This document shows positions 1 through 6,590 of a stretch of DNA of 12,074 bases, piece after piece. The position numbers and the translations under genes are program-made. The DNA comes from an uncultured Oscillospiraceae bacterium (GTDB taxonomy: Bacteria; Bacillota; Clostridia; Oscillospirales; Oscillospiraceae): contig CAJOIG010000028.1 of assembly GCA_905234575.1 (NCBI GenBank), forward strand, positions 1 through 12,074, written 5' to 3'. The notes beneath the pieces were generated by a model. It made no database searches. It was not told where the DNA came from and worked only from the letters and a program-made list of their open reading frames with translations. Position 1 is the stretch's first letter. Each line of letters opens with the position of its first letter.

Positions 1-1287
1 GACGTCAAGCGCGGCACGGACGTGGACCGGCTCATGGCGAAGCTCTTCAAGCTCACCCCCCTCCAGGACAACTTCCCCTGCAACTTCAACATCCTCATCG
101 CGGGCTCGCCCCGGGTCATGGGGGTGGAGGAGATCCTCTCCGAGTGGATCGCCTGGCGCACGGAATGCGTCCGCCGCCGGGTGTTCTGGGACCTGACGAA
201 AAAAAAGGAAAAGCTCCACCTGCTGGAGGGCCTGCGGGCGATCCTGCTGGACATCGACCGTGCCATCGCCATCATCCGGGAGACGGAGGCGGAGGCGGAC
301 GTCGTCCCGAACCTCATGATCGGCTTCGGAATCGATGAGATCCAGGCCGAGTTCGTCGCGGAGATCAAGCTGCGGAACATCAACCGGGAGTACATCCTCC
401 GCCGCACCGCGGAGACGGACGAGCTCGCCAAAGAGATCGAGGACCTGGAGGATGTGTTGAAAAACAAGCGCCGCGTGCGGAGCATCCTCATCGACGAGCT
501 GAAGCAGGTCATCAAAAAATATCCCTCCCCCCGCCGGACGAGCCTCGTCTACGCCGCGGAGGTGGAGGAGTTCACCGAGGAGACCGCCGTCGAGGACTAC
601 CCTGTGCACCTGTTCCTGTCCCGTCACGGGTACTTCAAGAAGATCACGCCCCAGTCCCTGCGGATGAGCGGCGAGCAGAAGTACAAGGAGGACGACGGCC
701 TCAGCCAATACTTCGAAGCCACGAACCGGGCGGAGCTCCTCGTCTTTACGGACCGGCAGCAGGTCTATTACCTGCGGGTGAGCGAGTTTGCCGATTCGAA
801 GGCCAGCGCCCTCGGCGAGTATCTGCCCACGGCCCTCGGCATGGACGAGGGCGAGAGCGTGGTGGCCGCGGTGCCCGCCGGGGACTACAAGGGTACGGTG
901 CTGCTCTTCTTTGAAAACGGCAAATGCGCCCGCTTCACCCTGGACGCCTACGCCACGAAGACCCGCCGCAAGCGCGCCACCGGCGCCTACAGCGACAAGA
1001 GCCCCCTCCTGCGGGTGCTGCCGCTCACGGAGGAGACAGAGCTTGCCGTCACGAGCGGCGAGGGCCGCTGCGTCGTGTTCTCCACGGCGCTGCTCGCCCC
1101 CAAGACCTCCCGGGTCACCCAGGGCGTGCAGGTCATGAATCTCAAAAAGCATCCGGTGACGGACGTCCGGCCCCTGGCGGAGACGAGCATCCAAAACGTC
1201 TCCCGCTACCGCGTCCGTTCGATCCCCGCCGCCGGCGCGAAGCTCACCGACGCGGACCGCGGCGAGGAACAGCTCAGCCTTCTGTAA
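1..1287 (+). CDS. Type IIA DNA topoisomerase subunit A (ParC/GyrA-like), C-terminal part, 5' truncated
   Basis: The frame is open from base 1, so the start and the N-terminal breakage-reunion core with the active-site tyrosine lie outside the window. The visible 428 residues begin in the tail of the catalytic core (LIAGSPRVMGVEEIL, then EWIAWRTECVRRR). A long charged helical region follows (about residues 60-180, the primary dimer-interface coiled coil of this family). The last ~235 residues form a shortened beta-pinwheel DNA-wrapping domain with blade-like repeats such as GYFKKITP, GKCARFTLD and GRCVVFST. Known role: ATP-dependent strand passage as an A2B2 complex with a ParE/GyrB partner, not seen here but usually adjacent upstream. 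No canonical GyrA box (QRRGGKG) is visible; the expected place carries degenerate Lys/Arg-rich sequence. That favours a ParC-type or divergent paralogue over true gyrase. Family is very likely; GyrA versus ParC is less certain. Confidence 0.9.
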   Translation, partial: DVKRGTDVDRLMAKLFKLTPLQDNFPCNFNILIAGSPRVMGVEEILSEWIAWRTECVRRRVFWDLTKKKEKLHLLEGLRAILLDIDRAIAIIRETEAEADVVPNLMIGFGIDEIQAEFVAEIKLRNINREYILRRTAETDELAKEIEDLEDVLKNKRRVRSILIDELKQVIKKYPSPRRTSLVYAAEVEEFTEETAVEDYPVHLFLSRHGYFKKITPQSLRMSGEQKYKEDDGLSQYFEATNRAELLVFTDRQQVYYLRVSEFADSKASALGEYLPTALGMDEGESVVAAVPAGDYKGTVLLFFENGKCARFTLDAYATKTRRKRATGAYSDKSPLLRVLPLTEETELAVTSGEGRCVVFSTALLAPKTSRVTQGVQVMNLKKHPVTDVRPLAETSIQNVSRYRVRSIPAAGAKLTDADRGEEQLSLL

Positions 1288-1299
1288 GGAGAACTGCTT

Positions 1300-2166
1300 A
1301 TGAACCTGCCCCTTCGGACCCGGGACGTGCGCGACGTCCTCCTCATCCTCCTCGGCAGCGCCGTGAGCGCCGCGGGCTTTGCCTTCCTGACCTTCCCGAA
1401 CAACATCGTCTCCGGCGGCCTGACGGGCATCGCGCAGATCCTCAATCTGCTCCTCGGCCTGCCCGTGGGCGTCATGGTGATGCTCATGAACATCCCGCTG
1501 TTCGTCGTGGCGTGGAAGGCGTTCGGACGCCGGTTTTTCGTGTTCTCCCTCATCGGGATGATGCTGAGCAGCCTGTTTATCGACCTGTTCCGCAGCTTCG
1601 CCGTGCCGCTGACGAGCGACATGCTCCTCGCGTCGGTGTTCGGCGGGCTCGTCCGCGGGACGGGCGGCGGCCTCATCTACTGGACGGGCGCCACCTCCGG
1701 CGGCTCGGACATCGGCGCGCGCCTTCTGCGGAAGAAATGGCCCTACATCAACTTCGGCACGTTTTCCCTCGGCCTGGACGCCCTCGTCGTGGCGGCCTTC
1801 GCCATCGTGTTCAACCGGGTGGACAGTGCGCTTTACACCATCATCACCATGTTCGTCTCGTCCCGGGTTGTGAATCTCCTGCTGTACGGCACGGCGAACT
1901 CCGGCGTGTGCTACATCATCACGACGCAGCCCCGGGTCATCGCCATCGCCATCGGGGAGGAGCTCTCCCGCGGCGCGACCATCCTGAAGGGGGAGGGCGC
2001 CTATTCCGGCAAGGAGCACGACGTCGTCCTCTGCGCCGTCAAGCGCTCGCAGATCCCCCAGCTTCGCCGCCTGGTCTCGGCGAAGGACGAGCATGCCTTC
2101 GTCATCGTCACCGAGTCCCACGAGGTGTTCGGAAAGAACTTCGGAAATATCGCCAAGATCGAGTGA
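1300..2166 (+). CDS. YitT family membrane protein (YitT membrane region plus C-terminal DUF2179 domain)
   Basis: A 288-residue protein starting 12 nt after the topoisomerase stop. AAGGAGAA at 1286-1293 is a good ribosome binding site for the ATG. The N-terminal two thirds is hydrophobic, with about five or six membrane segments (roughly residues 12-31, 42-75, 79-100, 110-130, 158-178, 180-206). It carries the family signatures NNIVSGGLTGIAQIL (34-48) and GATSGGSDIGARLL (130-143). The soluble C-terminal ~75 residues (about 210-288) match the DUF2179 layout, including RGATILKGEGAYSG and EVFGKNF near the end. Families of this kind are widespread and multicopy in Firmicutes; transport has been suggested but no substrate is established. 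The length is normal and nothing is broken. It is probably translated from the same mRNA as its neighbours. Family call firm, function unknown. Confidence 0.93.
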   Translation: MNLPLRTRDVRDVLLILLGSAVSAAGFAFLTFPNNIVSGGLTGIAQILNLLLGLPVGVMVMLMNIPLFVVAWKAFGRRFFVFSLIGMMLSSLFIDLFRSFAVPLTSDMLLASVFGGLVRGTGGGLIYWTGATSGGSDIGARLLRKKWPYINFGTFSLGLDALVVAAFAIVFNRVDSALYTIITMFVSSRVVNLLLYGTANSGVCYIITTQPRVIAIAIGEELSRGATILKGEGAYSGKEHDVVLCAVKRSQIPQLRRLVSAKDEHAFVIVTESHEVFGKNFGNIAKIE

Positions 2167-2175
2167 GGTATCGCC

Positions 2176-2769
2176 ATGGAACTGGAAAAGACCATCCAAA
2201 ACCTGCGGAAGCACGGCTTTGAGGTGTCGCACTTCGCGACGCCGGAGGCCGCCGCGGACCACATCGCGGAAAGCCTGTCGGGCAAGACCGTCGGCATCGG
2301 CGGCAGCATGACCGTCCGCGCGCTGAATATCTACGACCGGATCAAGGACCGGAACACCGTGTACTGGCACATGGTCGAGCCCGGGGACGAGACTATGGTC
2401 CGCGCCTCGTCGGCGGAGGTCTATATCGCCGGCGCGAACGCCGTCTCCGCCGACGGGTACATCGTGAACATTGACGGCCGGGGCAACCGGGTCGCCGGGA
2501 CCCTCATGAAGAAGGATAAGGTCATCCTCGTCTGCGGCACGAACAAGCTATGCGGCGACCTCTCCGAGGCCGTGGAGCGGGCCCGGCAGCAGGCCGCGCC
2601 GCCGAACGCGAAGCGCCTCGAGCGCCGCACGCCCTGCGCGGTGGACGGGAAGTGCCATGACTGCTCCTCCCCGGAGCGGATCTGCAACGCCCTCGTCGTG
2701 CTCTGGCGCAGGCCCTTCTGGTGCGAGAGCATGGAGCTCGTCCTCATCGACGGGACCTGGGGCTTCTGA
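2176..2769 (+). CDS. LUD-domain protein (DUF162, LutC/YkgG-like) with C-terminal cysteine cluster
   Basis: A 197-residue protein whose start lies 9 nt after the YitT-family stop, with a modest GAGG-type binding site. It shows the LUD fold signatures: GIGGSMTV (residues 40-47), a glycine-rich nucleotide- or sugar-phosphate-like loop, and NAVSADGYIVNIDGRGNRVAG (about 88-108), the most conserved stretch of the clostridial branch. LutC is one subunit of the LutABC lactate-oxidising complex, but neither a LutA-like nor a LutB-like iron-sulfur partner is visible here, so a lactate role should not be assumed. The C-terminal part has Cys154, Cys160, Cys163 and Cys170 (C-x5-C-x2-C-x6-C), which could bind a metal or an Fe-S cluster; this is inference. 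It ends in TGATG, sharing one base with the next start, which indicates translational coupling to the lipoprotein. Confidence 0.88.
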   Translation: MELEKTIQNLRKHGFEVSHFATPEAAADHIAESLSGKTVGIGGSMTVRALNIYDRIKDRNTVYWHMVEPGDETMVRASSAEVYIAGANAVSADGYIVNIDGRGNRVAGTLMKKDKVILVCGTNKLCGDLSEAVERARQQAAPPNAKRLERRTPCAVDGKCHDCSSPERICNALVVLWRRPFWCESMELVLIDGTWGF

Positions 2770-3962
2770 TGCGCCGGATCCTCGCGCTGCTGCTGACGGC
2801 GGTGCTGCTTCTTCTCGCGGCGGGCTGCTCCCACCTCTTTGACCGGGAGGTGTACGAGGAGGAGCCCTTCGAGTCCGCGCCCGAAGCGGTGGAGGCGGAG
2901 GACCCCGGCGACGGCATGATCTCGAACTACGCCGCGCTGCGCCGGGCCATCTCCCGTCTGGTGTCCGAGCGGGCGGAGAGCGCCATTTTACAGTTCCAGG
3001 ACTACGACGGTTCCCTCAGCGGGGACATCTCCGCCGCCTGCTGGGAGGTCAAGTCCTCCACGCCGCTCGGCGCCTTCGCCGTCGATTACATCAGCTATGA
3101 CCTCAGCCGCATCGTGAGCTATACCCAGGCGGAGATCCACATCACCTACAAGCGCTCTGAAAGCCAGATGGCGGCGCTCGAGGCGGTGGGAGCCTCCTCC
3201 GCGCTGAGGACGCGCCTCGACGAGGCGCTGCGGCAGGGGGAGAGCTATCTCGTCCTGTCGCTGACTGCCGCCGGTCTCACGTCGGACACCGTGCGCGAGG
3301 CCGTGGAGCGGACGTATTACGCGGACCCGGCGGCCTGCCCGGTCCTGCCCGCGGCCCAGGCCGCCCTCTACCCGGATACGGGCGTGAGCCGCATCGCGGA
3401 GATCACGCTGGACTACGGCCTGGACGACGAGACCCTCCGCCTGCGCCGGGAGGAGCTCGACGCCGCGCTGGCCGACCTGATCGCCGCCGTTTCGGCGGAG
3501 GAGCCCGCGGAGGCGGACCCGCGCTCTGAGGAGGAACGCGCCGTGGAGCGCGTCCGCGCGCTGTGCACGTATATCGCGTCGGTCTGCGTCTGGGACGAGA
3601 GCGCGGGCAGTACGGCCTGGGACGCGCTGACCCAGGGCGCCGCCTCCGGCGAGGGTATGGCCCTGGCGCTGCTGGCGGGGTGCAAGGCGCTGGACGTGGA
3701 CGCCGGCCTGATCTTCGGCCGCCTGGACGGTGAACCCCATGTCTGGAACACCGTGCGGATCGGCGGCGAGACCTATCACACCGACGTCTCCCGCTGGAGC
3801 GAGGGGGAGGACGCCGTCTTCCTTGTGGGGGATGAGACGATCCGGGAGCGGTACTGGTGGGACACCGCCGGGACCGGCACGAGCGCCCTGGCCTACGGCG
3901 CCTCCGGCGAGCCGTCGGAGGAGGGATCCGCCGAGCTTTCGGAGCCACTTTTGGAAAATTAA
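2769..3962 (+). CDS. Lipoprotein with transglutaminase-like domain lacking the catalytic cysteine
   Basis: The ATG at 2769 overlaps the LUD-gene stop by one base and places a textbook lipoprotein signal at the N-terminus: MRR, a leucine-rich core, then the lipobox LAAGC with Cys20 as the lipidated residue. In-frame codons back to 2721 would bury this signal, so 2769 is preferred (397 residues). After an acidic linker comes an alpha/beta region of about 230 residues that I do not recognise. A transglutaminase-like core lies at about residues 265-345. His324 (in PHVWNTV) and Asp339 (in YHTDVSRW) of the Cys-His-Asp triad are present in good context. Aligning AWDALTQG with the usual approach to the catalytic Cys puts Gly294 (GGC, 3648-3650) where Cys is expected. 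The protein is therefore predicted to sit on the outer face of the membrane, possibly as a non-catalytic wall- or protein-binding domain. Signal and fold are confident; loss of activity is inferred. Confidence 0.85.
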   Translation: MRRILALLLTAVLLLLAAGCSHLFDREVYEEEPFESAPEAVEAEDPGDGMISNYAALRRAISRLVSERAESAILQFQDYDGSLSGDISAACWEVKSSTPLGAFAVDYISYDLSRIVSYTQAEIHITYKRSESQMAALEAVGASSALRTRLDEALRQGESYLVLSLTAAGLTSDTVREAVERTYYADPAACPVLPAAQAALYPDTGVSRIAEITLDYGLDDETLRLRREELDAALADLIAAVSAEEPAEADPRSEEERAVERVRALCTYIASVCVWDESAGSTAWDALTQGAASGEGMALALLAGCKALDVDAGLIFGRLDGEPHVWNTVRIGGETYHTDVSRWSEGEDAVFLVGDETIRERYWWDTAGTGTSALAYGASGEPSEEGSAELSEPLLEN

Positions 3963-3985
3963 GGCCGTTCTAATCGGATCTTAAT
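3958..3985 (+). terminator. Possible weak intrinsic terminator after the lipoprotein gene
   Basis: ATTAAG (3958-3963) pairs with CTTAAT (3980-3985). A G-U pair, one bulged base and an inner CCG/CGG stem (3965-3967 with 3975-3977) close a 7-nt loop. The stop codon TAA lies inside the outer stem. The following bases 3986-4004 are rich in T but interrupted by C and G. The stem is AT-rich and short, so it would be a weak terminator at best. Its position, at the end of a tightly packed gene run, is the main argument for it. Confidence 0.35.
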
Positions 3986-3995
3986 CTTCTTTTCC

Positions 3996-4023
3996 TTTGG
4001 TTTTAACGATCCTGCGCTATTCT
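3996..4023 (+). promoter_or_regulatory. Candidate sigma-A-type promoter ahead of the UBA-like gene
   Basis: TTTGGT (3996-4001) and TATTCT (4018-4023) are separated by 16 bp and resemble -35 and -10 hexamers with several mismatches. They lie in the only AT-rich intergenic region of the window, and the -10-like element runs into the palindrome at 4020-4035. Neither hexamer is strong alone. Position and base composition support a promoter somewhere here more than this exact pair. Confidence 0.3.
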
Positions 4024-4035
4024 GTGATCACAGAA
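4020..4035. promoter_or_regulatory. Perfect 16-bp palindrome, candidate operator
   Basis: TTCTGTGATCACAGAA reads identically on both strands, with no spacer. It lies 6 nt upstream of the AGGAGG ribosome binding site of the UBA-like gene and overlaps the candidate -10 element. That is where a dimeric repressor would block initiation. It contains TGTGA/TCACA half-sites, but these abut directly instead of being 6 bp apart as in Crp sites, so Crp/Fnr is not implied. As RNA it could form a short tetraloop-type hairpin, but only A residues follow it, so it is not a terminator. The cognate regulator is unknown; the adjacent OmpR-type regulator is possible but such proteins usually bind direct repeats. 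Confidence 0.5.
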
Positions 4036-4055
4036 AAAAACAGGAGGTACAAACG

Positions 4056-4574
4056 ATGGAACGATATGAAATGGCTGAGCTGCTGAGCAAGAAGGCGGGC
4101 GTGACCCTGGAGGAGGCCCGGGAGGCTCTCGCGGCGAACGAGTGGGACCTGCTGGACGCCATGGTGGCGCTGGAGCGCCGCGGCCGGACTGACATCCCCA
4201 CGGTCACGGTGGACGCCGGCGGAAGCGGTTACTCCGAGCCCCAGCCCGTGAAGAGCGCGCCGAAGAAGGACCCGCTGTTTACGAACGGCTTCGCCGCGAT
4301 CTGGCACTACATCAAGCGCTTCTTCAAGCTCCTGGTGGAGACGAACTTCCAGGTCATCCGCAAGGAGGAGTCGATCTTCTTCCTGCCCACGCTGGTGCTG
4401 GTGCTGCTGCTTCTGTGCTGCTTCTGGATCGTGGTCCCGGCGCTGATCCTGGGCCTCTTCGTTGGATGCAGCTACCGCTTTGAGGGCCCGAAGGCCGCCG
4501 ACGCCGCGAACCGCGCCATGGATAAGCTCGGCGACGTCGTGGAGAACATCAAGGACACCCTGGACGCGGAGTGA
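4056..4574 (+). CDS. UBA-like domain membrane protein (DUF4342-type)
   Basis: A 172-residue protein with a near-perfect ribosome binding site (AGGAGG, 4042-4047) 8 nt before the ATG. Residues ~3-43 form a small three-helix UBA/TS-N-like domain (SKKAGVTLEEAREALAANEW, then DLLDAMVALE), the kind found at the N-terminus of EF-Ts and of DUF4342 proteins. A flexible linker (~45-75) leads to an amphipathic basic stretch (IWHYIKRFFKLL, about 82-93). One long hydrophobic segment or hairpin follows (~107-138), then a charged helical tail. The N-terminus is probably cytoplasmic. Its function is not known; the UBA-like part suggests protein binding. It is first in the run that continues into a two-component system 28 nt downstream, which suggests a role as membrane accessory, sensor input or target of that system. 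Family assignment is from memory of the domain layout and is moderately sure. Confidence 0.75.
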   Translation: MERYEMAELLSKKAGVTLEEAREALAANEWDLLDAMVALERRGRTDIPTVTVDAGGSGYSEPQPVKSAPKKDPLFTNGFAAIWHYIKRFFKLLVETNFQVIRKEESIFFLPTLVLVLLLLCCFWIVVPALILGLFVGCSYRFEGPKAADAANRAMDKLGDVVENIKDTLDAE

Positions 4575-4602
4575 TCCGATCCTACCGCAGGAGGGATGAG
4601 GG

Positions 4603-5289
4603 ATGGCCGCAAGGATCCTGATCGTGGAGGACGAGGCGAAGATCGCCCGGTTCGTGGAGCTGGAGCTTCTGCACGAGGGCTACGCCGCCGACAAGGCCGG
4701 CGACGGCCGCACGGGGCTCGAGATGGCCCTGCGGGGGAGCTATGATCTCATCCTCCTGGATGTGATGCTCCCGGGGCTGAACGGCCTCGAGGTGCTGCGC
4801 CGCCTGCGCGCCGAGTCGGACGTTCCTGTCATTATGCTCACTGCCCGGGACGCCGTCATGGACAAGGTCAGCGGCCTGGACATGGGCGCGAACGACTATA
4901 TCACGAAGCCCTTCGCCATCGAGGAGCTGCTCGCCCGGATCCGGGCGGCGCTCCGGGGCGGGGGCGGCGCGTCGAAGGCCGGGGAGGCGCTGCGCTGCGG
5001 GGCCCTCTGCCTGGACCCGGCGCGGCACACCGTTACCTATAACGGCGAGGACGTGAGCCTGACGTATAAGGAATTTCTGCTGCTGCAGACGCTTTTGGAA
5101 AACCGGGACATCGTCCTCGGCCGGGACACGCTGCTCGAGCGGGTCTGGGGCTTCGATTATCTCGGGGAGACGAACGTCGTGGACGTGTATATCCGCTATC
5201 TACGGCAGAAGCTGGACGAGAAATACGGCGTGAAGCTCATCCACACGGTGCGCGGCGTGGGCTACGTCGTCAAGGGGGACCCCGCATGA
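4603..5289 (+). CDS. OmpR-family response regulator transcription factor
   Basis: A 228-residue two-domain regulator. The receiver domain (about 1-118) has the acidic pocket Glu9-Asp10, phosphoacceptor Asp53 (LILLDVMLPG), Thr80 (VIMLTA) and Lys102 (ITKPF), so all residues of the phosphorylation switch are present. The winged-helix DNA-binding domain (about 128-225) shows the OmpR-type elements LTYKEFLLLQTLLE, a recognition helix around NVVDVYIRYLRQKL, and HTVRGVGYVV in the wing. The GAGG-rich site AGGAGGG at 4589-4595 selects ATG 4603; an out-of-frame ATG at 4596 is ignored. The stop overlaps the kinase start by ATGA, so the two are translationally coupled and almost certainly cognate. Targets are unknown; an autoregulatory site in 3963-4055 is possible. 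Confidence 0.97.
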   Translation: MAARILIVEDEAKIARFVELELLHEGYAADKAGDGRTGLEMALRGSYDLILLDVMLPGLNGLEVLRRLRAESDVPVIMLTARDAVMDKVSGLDMGANDYITKPFAIEELLARIRAALRGGGGASKAGEALRCGALCLDPARHTVTYNGEDVSLTYKEFLLLQTLLENRDIVLGRDTLLERVWGFDYLGETNVVDVYIRYLRQKLDEKYGVKLIHTVRGVGYVVKGDPA

Positions 5290-6590
5290 GCGACGGACGC
5301 AAGACCACCTCCATTGCCCGGCGGATCGCCTGGAGCTTCCAGTGGAAGCGCCTCATCCGCGTCCTGTGGCAGACGCTGCTCCTCGGCGCGGCGGCTCTGG
5401 GCGGCTGGGGCTTTGCGATCTGGAGCATCGCCCGGACGGGGGGCGCCGGCGGCTCGTTCGCCATCGTGCCGGACCCGGAGGCCGCGCGGGCGGCGATGAC
5501 CTGGTCCTCGGTGCGGCAGGCGCTCTCGGGCGATAGCGTCTACAACCGCGCCGTCGCCCTCCGGATGGACAACGGCTCGGTCGCCTACATGGGGGATTTT
5601 CTGTTCTGGCTTTTTGTGGCGCTCGCCGCCGTGCTGGTCCTCCGGCTGCTGCTGTGGGTCCTGTCCTGCCTCGGGGCGACGGGCCGCATCCGGCGGTATC
5701 TGCGCCCCATCGACGACATCGCCCAGGTCACGGAGAGCATCTCCTCCCGGGGCTTCGACGAGAGCAAGTTCCACTCCCTGGAGGAGGCCATCGACCATCT
5801 CGGCGGCGAATCCGGCGAGGAGCGCCTCCACATCGGGGACGACGATCTCGCGGGTCTTGAGGCGGCGGTGAACAACCTCATCGTCCGCATGCACAACACC
5901 TACCGGCAGCAGGTGCGGTTCGTGGACGACGCGAGCCACGAGCTCCGCACGCCCATCGCCGTGATCGGCGGGTACGCCGACATGCTGGACCGCTGGGGCA
6001 AGACGGACGAGCAGGTCCTGGAGGAATCCATCCACGCCATCCGCACGGAGACGGAGCACATGAAGACCCTGGTGGAGCAGCTGCTGTTCCTTGCCCGGGG
6101 CGACGCCGGGCGGCAGACCCTGGATAAGCAGCGGCTGGACGCCGCGGCCCTGCTCCATGAGGTGTGGGAGGAGAGCCGGATGATCGATCCCGACCACGAC
6201 TACCGCCTCCGGGCGGAGGAGCCGGTCCATGTCCTGGCGGACGAGGCCATGCTCAAGCAGGCGGTGCGGATCCTGACGGACAACGCCGCCAAGTATTCCC
6301 CCGCCGGCAGCCCCATCACCCTGCGGGCGTACCGGGAGGAGGGGACGGTCTGCCTGGACGTGCAGGACAACGGCATCGGCGTCAGTCCCGAGGACGCCAA
6401 GCGCATGTTCGACCGCTTCTACCGGGCGGACGCCGCCCGCTCCTCGGCCACCGGCGGCAGCGGCCTCGGCCTGTCCATCGCCCGGTGGATCGTGGAGCGC
6501 CACGGCGGGCATTTCCGGGTCGCCTCCTTCGAGGAGATCGGCACCCGGGTCACGATCGTCCTTCCCTCCGCCGGTGAGGACGGCCCATAA
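5286..6590 (+). CDS. HAMP-domain sensor histidine kinase
   Basis: A 434-residue membrane kinase, the partner of the overlapping response regulator. A first membrane segment at about 25-49 and a second at about 104-128 enclose a short extracytoplasmic loop of ~55 residues with no recognisable sensor domain. A HAMP-like linker (about 135-203) follows; it is about 20 residues longer than a usual HAMP between the conserved Pro141 and the second helix, with the insert FDESKFHSLEEAIDHLGG. The dimerisation/phosphoacceptor helix has FVDDASHELRTPI with His218. The catalytic ATPase domain shows the N box (ILTDNAAKYSP, Asn333), the DNGIG box (361-365), the FDRFYRAD F box and GGSGLGLSIA (390-399). All catalytic motifs are intact. 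The small loop suggests sensing in or near the membrane, as for envelope-stress kinases (inference). Confidence 0.96.
   Translation: MSDGRKTTSIARRIAWSFQWKRLIRVLWQTLLLGAAALGGWGFAIWSIARTGGAGGSFAIVPDPEAARAAMTWSSVRQALSGDSVYNRAVALRMDNGSVAYMGDFLFWLFVALAAVLVLRLLLWVLSCLGATGRIRRYLRPIDDIAQVTESISSRGFDESKFHSLEEAIDHLGGESGEERLHIGDDDLAGLEAAVNNLIVRMHNTYRQQVRFVDDASHELRTPIAVIGGYADMLDRWGKTDEQVLEESIHAIRTETEHMKTLVEQLLFLARGDAGRQTLDKQRLDAAALLHEVWEESRMIDPDHDYRLRAEEPVHVLADEAMLKQAVRILTDNAAKYSPAGSPITLRAYREEGTVCLDVQDNGIGVSPEDAKRMFDRFYRADAARSSATGGSGLGLSIARWIVERHGGHFRVASFEEIGTRVTIVLPSAGEDGP

Noticed and set aside
924..2222. 432-codon + strand frame spanning the topoisomerase and YitT-family genes
   Set aside because: Arg/Pro/His-rich out-of-frame translation that crosses two well-supported genes.
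2721..2768. Upstream extension of the lipoprotein reading frame
   Set aside because: It would bury the lipoprotein signal peptide and lies inside the LUD gene; ATG 2769 gives a perfect lipobox at residue 20.
4020..4035. Palindrome read as a Crp/Fnr site
   Set aside because: The TGTGA and TCACA halves directly abut, whereas Crp sites need a 6-bp spacer, and Fnr half-sites (TTGAT) are absent.
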